Shown in pieces: positions 15,613-19,192 of a stretch of 19,192 bases of DNA. Position 1 is the first letter of the stretch. The number at the start of each line of letters is the position of its first letter. Source of the DNA: Microbacterium sp. (GTDB lineage Bacteria > Actinomycetota > Actinomycetes > Actinomycetales > Microbacteriaceae). Made by a program: the position numbers and the translations under genes. The stretch is taken from assembly GCA_003476465.1 (NCBI GenBank), contig DMUE01000058.1:1-19192 (forward strand), written 5' to 3'. A model generated the notes under the pieces. That model was not told the origin of the DNA, did not search any database, and was given only the letters and a program-made list of their open reading frames with translations.

Positions 15613-16506
15613 ATGACCCAACTGCCCCAAGCTGAACCGACTGCCACTGGCCGGCGCTCTGAAGCCGAGGGGGTGAGGAGTCAGAAGTTCGCTCGGCGGG
15701 GAGCGGCGTCCTCGTCATGGTTGGTCCGCATGGGCGTCCTAGCGGCCACGCTGACGATGTGGTGGCTCATCACCGGTCTTGAGCTGATCCGTCCGCTGTA
15801 CCTACCTTCTCCCGGTGCGGTGTGGGATGCGTTCGTTCGCGCCAACAGCGACCACCCGATCGCTCCGGGCGTGAACCGGATCGTACGCGGGGAGCAGAAC
15901 TATTACCTTTGGGAACATCTCGTCGCCAGCCTCCAGAGGATCGGGGCCGGTGTCGGTGCCGCCGTGGTCGTGGGGATTCCGCTGGGGCTCATGATGGCGA
16001 CCGTGAAGTGGATCGGCGTCGTCGTCGAGCCCTACCTGAACTTCTTGCGGTCCCTTCCGCCGCTGGGCTACATCGGGCTCCTGATCGTGTGGTTCGGGAT
16101 CGGCGACACCTCGAAGATCTGGCTGCTCTTCCTTGCCGCTTTCCCGCCCATCGCAATGGCCACGATCAGCGGTGTCCGCGGAGTCCGGGAAGACCAGGTC
16201 AACGCCGTCTTGTCACTCGGTGCCTCGCGTCGCCAGGCCCTGACGCACGTTATGGTCCCCGCGACGCTCCCCGAGGTGATAACCGGCATCCGCGTGGCTG
16301 TGGGCTTCGCGTGGACCACCGTCGTGGCGGCGGAGCTCAACAACGGTATCCCGGGTATCGGTGGACTCGCCTACCTCTCGGGAACCGAGCTCGACACCCC
16401 CCTCACGATCGCCTGCATCATCGTCATTGGCATCGCAGCCATCGCCTTGGACCTAGCGATCAAGCTCGCCGAGAAGGTACTGGTCCCCTGGCGAGGCAAG
16501 GCATGA
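15613..16506 (+). CDS. tauC: Taurine-type ABC transporter permease TauC
   Basis: A 297-residue inner-membrane permease of the SsuC/TauC family, with about six helices. The EAA loop that docks on the ATPase is at about 199-223 (LSLGASRRQALTHVMVPATL then PEV). Family stretches YLPSPGAVWDAF, LRSLPPLGYIGLLIVWFGIG and NNGIPGIGGLAYL are present. Two starts are supported: ATG 15613 with GGGAGG five bases upstream gives a normal length, while ATG 15478 with GGAGG six bases upstream would add 45 polar residues with less biased codons. I prefer 15613. Membrane partner of TauA and TauB; gene order here is C-A-B rather than the E. coli A-B-C. tauA follows after 41 bp. Confidence 0.92.
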   Translation: MTQLPQAEPTATGRRSEAEGVRSQKFARRGAASSSWLVRMGVLAATLTMWWLITGLELIRPLYLPSPGAVWDAFVRANSDHPIAPGVNRIVRGEQNYYLWEHLVASLQRIGAGVGAAVVVGIPLGLMMATVKWIGVVVEPYLNFLRSLPPLGYIGLLIVWFGIGDTSKIWLLFLAAFPPIAMATISGVRGVREDQVNAVLSLGASRRQALTHVMVPATLPEVITGIRVAVGFAWTTVVAAELNNGIPGIGGLAYLSGTELDTPLTIACIIVIGIAAIALDLAIKLAEKVLVPWRGKA

Positions 16507-16547
16507 GAACCGTCGTACGGTCGGACAGGCTCACTGGAGGAACTGCT

Positions 16548-17612
16548 ATGAAGAACCGGAAGACAGCCCTCGCCGCGATGGGAGCGGTGGCACTCGCCGT
16601 GGCGCTCACCGGTTGTGTGGAGTCCGGACGCACCGCGTCCTCGGGAAGCGGCGGAGGTAGTGACTGTCCCTGGGAGAAGGACGACTCCGTCACCACCAAG
16701 GCTCGCATTGCCTTCCAGAAGATTCCCAACGGCGACCTGGTCGTGAAGGACCTGGGACTCCTCGAGGCCTGCATGCCCAACGCCCAGATCACGTGGTCGA
16801 ACTTCGCCTCGGGCGGGGACGTCGTCCAGGCATACGGGGCCAACAGTGTCGACATAGGATTGATGGGGTCCTCGCCGGCAACCATCGCTCTGTCCGCGCC
16901 GCTCGAGCTTCCCATCTCCATCGTCTGGATCCACGACATCATCGGGTCCGCCGAGTCCCTCGTGGTGAGGGATGACTCAGTCAAGGACCTGGCGGGGCTC
17001 AAGGGTGGCACGATCGCCGTGCCGTTCAGCTCGACCGCTCATTTCTCGTTGCTCCAAGCGCTGCAGGATGCGGGCATGGACTCGAGCAAAGACGTGAAAC
17101 TGATCAACCTCGAGCCCGAGAAGATGCCCTCCGCCTGGCAGGGCAATCAGATCGACGCCGCCTGGGTCTGGGATCCCGTTCTCAGCCAGCTCAAGGACAG
17201 CGGACACATAGTCCTCTCGAGCGCCGACACCGCAGAGGCGGGCAAGCCGACGTACGACCTGGGAACGGCGAACAAGAAGTTCATGAGCGCCAACCCGGCG
17301 TTCATGGACCAGTGGGCAAAGGCGCAGGACTACGCCGTCCAGCTGATCGACGAAGAGCCCGACAAGGCGGCCGAGAGTATCGCGGTCGAGGTCGGCGTCA
17401 GTCCCGATGAGGCCGTCAAGCTGTTCGAGGGCTACAGCTACCTCCGGGCGACGGAGCAGGCAGCCCCGGACGCGTTGGGAGGCAAGATGGCGAAGGACCT
17501 TCTCACCACCGCGAAGTTCCTCGTTGCGCAGGGCGGCATCGCGGCTGCCAGTTCTCCGGAGGTCTACGAAGCCGGTGTGGACGCCGGCCCTGCTGAAGCG
17601 GTGTCGCGATGA
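16548..17612 (+). CDS. tauA: Taurine-binding lipoprotein TauA
   Basis: A 354-residue substrate-binding protein. The N-terminus is a lipoprotein signal (MKNRK, hydrophobic stretch, lipobox LTGC with Cys23), so it should be anchored on the outer face of the cell membrane, as expected in a Gram-positive. After a Ser/Gly linker, the mature domain matches E. coli TauA closely as I recall it: GLMGSSPATIALS (104-116), SAESLVVR (134-141), IAVPFSSTAHFSLLQAL (156-172) and SAWQGNQIDAAWVWDPV (195-211). These segments surround the sulfonate pocket in this family, so taurine or a close aminosulfonate is the likely ligand. The start has GGAGG seven bases upstream. The stop overlaps the tauB start (ATGA). 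Confidence 0.94.
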   Translation: MKNRKTALAAMGAVALAVALTGCVESGRTASSGSGGGSDCPWEKDDSVTTKARIAFQKIPNGDLVVKDLGLLEACMPNAQITWSNFASGGDVVQAYGANSVDIGLMGSSPATIALSAPLELPISIVWIHDIIGSAESLVVRDDSVKDLAGLKGGTIAVPFSSTAHFSLLQALQDAGMDSSKDVKLINLEPEKMPSAWQGNQIDAAWVWDPVLSQLKDSGHIVLSSADTAEAGKPTYDLGTANKKFMSANPAFMDQWAKAQDYAVQLIDEEPDKAAESIAVEVGVSPDEAVKLFEGYSYLRATEQAAPDALGGKMAKDLLTTAKFLVAQGGIAAASSPEVYEAGVDAGPAEAVSR

Positions 17613-18403
17613 GCCACGAGCGTCGGGTGGAAATCGACGGACTCCGTCACTACTTCAACGTTCGCGGCTCGCTCGTGCAGGCGCTGGAGCGGATAGATCT
17701 CACGATCGAGCCCGGACAGTTCGTGTGCCTCGCTGGGCCGTCCGGCTGCGGGAAGACCACGCTCCTGCGGCTCCTTGCCGGGTTCATGCGACCTAGCGAA
17801 GGGGCGATCCGCATCGACGGCGAACGCATCAGAAGGCCGGCAGCTGAACGCGGAGTCGTCTTCCAGCAGCCGACACTATTTCCGTGGCTGACAGTGCGGA
17901 AGAATGTCGAGCTCGGTCCGAGGCTGCGCGGCGTGTCGTCATCGGAGCGGCGAGAGCACGCCGACCACTTCCTCTCCATGGTCGGGTTGGCCGACTTCGC
18001 GAACCGACGGCCATACGAACTGTCGGGCGGGATGCAGCAGCGCGCCCAGATCGCTCGTGTGCTCACCAACGACCCGGACATCATCTTGATGGACGAGCCG
18101 TTCGGTGCGCTCGACGCCCTCACCCGTGAGCGCCTGCAGAATGAGCTGCTGCAGATCTGGAGAGCTACAGGTAAGACAATCCTCTTCATCACCCACAGCG
18201 TCGATGAAGCAGTCTTCCTCGGCTCACGTGTGATGGTGATGAGTCCGCGCCCGGGGCGCATCGTCCTGGATGAACCGTCCGTATTCTCCGGCCCCGAAGC
18301 TGAGCACGAGCCCGACGAGATCCGGGCCCTGCCCGAGTTCGCGCGGCTTGCCGAGCGCGTCCGAGGGGCCATCCACGACCAGCTGGAGGCGGTGGGGAGC
18401 TGA
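17609..18403 (+). CDS. tauB: Taurine-type ABC transporter ATPase TauB
   Basis: A 264-residue cytoplasmic ATPase. Motifs: Walker A GPSGCGKT (43-50), Q-loop at Q86 (VVFQQPTLFPW), signature LSGGMQQR (138-145), Walker B IILMDEP (158-164) and the switch histidine H196 (THSVDEA). The sequence ERGVVFQ with LFPW is typical of the TauB/SsuB nitrate-sulfonate-taurine subfamily. The ATG overlaps the tauA stop by 4 bp, so the subunits are translationally coupled. It energises uptake through TauC of substrate delivered by TauA. Confidence 0.95.
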   Translation: MSHERRVEIDGLRHYFNVRGSLVQALERIDLTIEPGQFVCLAGPSGCGKTTLLRLLAGFMRPSEGAIRIDGERIRRPAAERGVVFQQPTLFPWLTVRKNVELGPRLRGVSSSERREHADHFLSMVGLADFANRRPYELSGGMQQRAQIARVLTNDPDIILMDEPFGALDALTRERLQNELLQIWRATGKTILFITHSVDEAVFLGSRVMVMSPRPGRIVLDEPSVFSGPEAEHEPDEIRALPEFARLAERVRGAIHDQLEAVGS

Positions 18404-18422
18404 GCGCCCGGGGCAGAGGCTG

Positions 18423-19148
18423 ATGGTAGTCGCTGTTGCGGCCGCCGCTGTTCTCGTCGGCGCGTTCGTGCGGGGGTATGCCGGTTTCGGTGCGTCGATG
18501 TTCTGGGTCGCGAGCCTCTCGCTGATCTACGCCCCCTCGTCGGTGGTCCCCACGGTCCTGGCGCTGGAGGTGATCGCGAGTCTCGCTCTGGTGCCCGCGG
18601 TCTTCCGCCAGGTCCAGTGGCGCTCACTGGGGTGGATGCTGGGCGCGACGGTGCTCACGATGCCGCTCGGTGTCGCGATGCTCTCGCTCCTTCCCGAGCG
18701 GGAGATGAGGCTGGTGGTCGCCGTGGCCGTCATCGCGGGGGCGGCTGCTATGGCGCTCGGCTTCCGGTTCGAAGGCGAACCCGGCGTCAAGATGGCGGTG
18801 GCGGCGGGGTCGGTCAGCGGAGTGGTCAACGGCAGCACAGGCATCGGGGGTCCGCCGGCGGTCATCCTCTATTTCTCCGGCGCTACGGCTCATCACGTGG
18901 GCCGGGCGAGCCTGATCGCGTACTTCCTGGGCACCGACCTGCTCGGATTCGTGATGATGGCCGCGGTCGGCCTGGTGGATTGGCAGGTGATGGTGCACAC
19001 CGCGCTCTTCGCACCGATCGCTCTGGTAGGTATCGCTATCGGTCAGCGGCTCTTCGCTCGCAGCGGCGAGTCCGGCTTCCGAAGTGTGGTTCTGGTTGCG
19101 CTCCTCCTCATGGCAGCAGCGATGATCGTGCAGGTGGCTGTCCGATGA
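18423..19148 (+). CDS. TauE/SafE-family sulfur-anion exporter
   Basis: A 241-residue integral membrane protein with about seven to eight helices, of the TauE/SafE (DUF81) family. The two half-repeats carry the family motifs GYAGFGASMFWVASL (18-32) and NGSTGIGGPPAVILY (136-150). Members in taurine loci have been proposed to export sulfite or sulfoacetate made during sulfonate breakdown. It lies 19 bp after tauB on the same strand with a modest AGAGG ribosome-binding site before ATG 18423, so it is probably the last gene of the tau operon within the window. The stop is intact. Whether it moves sulfite, sulfoacetate or another anion cannot be read from the sequence. Confidence 0.9.
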   Translation: MVVAVAAAAVLVGAFVRGYAGFGASMFWVASLSLIYAPSSVVPTVLALEVIASLALVPAVFRQVQWRSLGWMLGATVLTMPLGVAMLSLLPEREMRLVVAVAVIAGAAAMALGFRFEGEPGVKMAVAAGSVSGVVNGSTGIGGPPAVILYFSGATAHHVGRASLIAYFLGTDLLGFVMMAAVGLVDWQVMVHTALFAPIALVGIAIGQRLFARSGESGFRSVVLVALLLMAAAMIVQVAVR

Positions 19149-19192
19149 TGAGGGGCGGCTGCTGCGGCGGTCTTCGCTCAGACGACCGACAG

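Noticed and set aside
15822..16547. Upstream extension of tauA in an open frame of 596 codons
   Set aside because: It overlaps tauC out of frame; the ATG at 16548 starts a clear lipoprotein signal with a good ribosome-binding site.
1..19192. CRISPR arrays, tRNA or rRNA genes, insertion-sequence ends
   Set aside because: No regularly spaced repeats, no tRNA-like cloverleaf, no transposase and no paired terminal inverted repeats were seen.

Overview
The window is GC-rich DNA with frequent GTG starts, tight ATGA/GTGA gene junctions and GGAGG ribosome-binding sites. This suggests a high-GC actinobacterium; the genus cannot be fixed from the sequence alone. Nearly all of it is coding. The minus strand carries one block (about 147-3110) and the plus strand carries everything from about 3540 to the end.

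Region 1 (147-3110, minus strand) is a three-gene, translationally coupled recombinase module. It holds a complete tyrosine recombinase, a small XRE-type DNA-binding protein and a protein with three CxxC-pair zinc ribbons followed by a degenerate recombinase-like domain. About 430 bp without a convincing gene separate it from the metabolic genes.

Region 2 (3540-11290, plus strand) is a redox/uptake block: IclR regulator, pntA, pntB, a second related IclR regulator, an iron-dependent alcohol dehydrogenase of the hydroxyacid-oxoacid transhydrogenase (HOT/ADHFE1) type, and an MHS-type MFS transporter. The two metabolic units (pntAB and HOT-MFS) each have a recognisable promoter. Both promoters are overlapped or closely followed by CCACAT-containing repeats, which are candidate operators for the two IclR proteins.

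Region 3 (11347-19148, plus strand) looks like a taurine (aminosulfonate) dissimilation locus: a MocR/TauR-like regulator with an aminotransferase-like domain, a class III omega-aminotransferase (probable taurine:pyruvate aminotransferase), alanine dehydrogenase to recycle alanine to pyruvate, the taurine-type ABC transporter tauC-tauA-tauB, and a TauE/SafE-family exporter. The expected route is import by TauABC, transamination to sulfoacetaldehyde plus alanine, recycling of alanine by Ald with release of ammonium, and export of a sulfur anion by the TauE-type protein. Sulfoacetaldehyde acetyltransferase (xsc) is not in the window, so the fate of sulfoacetaldehyde is unresolved.

How regions 2 and 3 relate is open. 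Proton-translocating transhydrogenase, a HOT-type enzyme and a hydroxyacid-type transporter next to a taurine locus suggest a broader programme for small hydroxy- or amino-acids and sulfonates. That link is inference from gene order.
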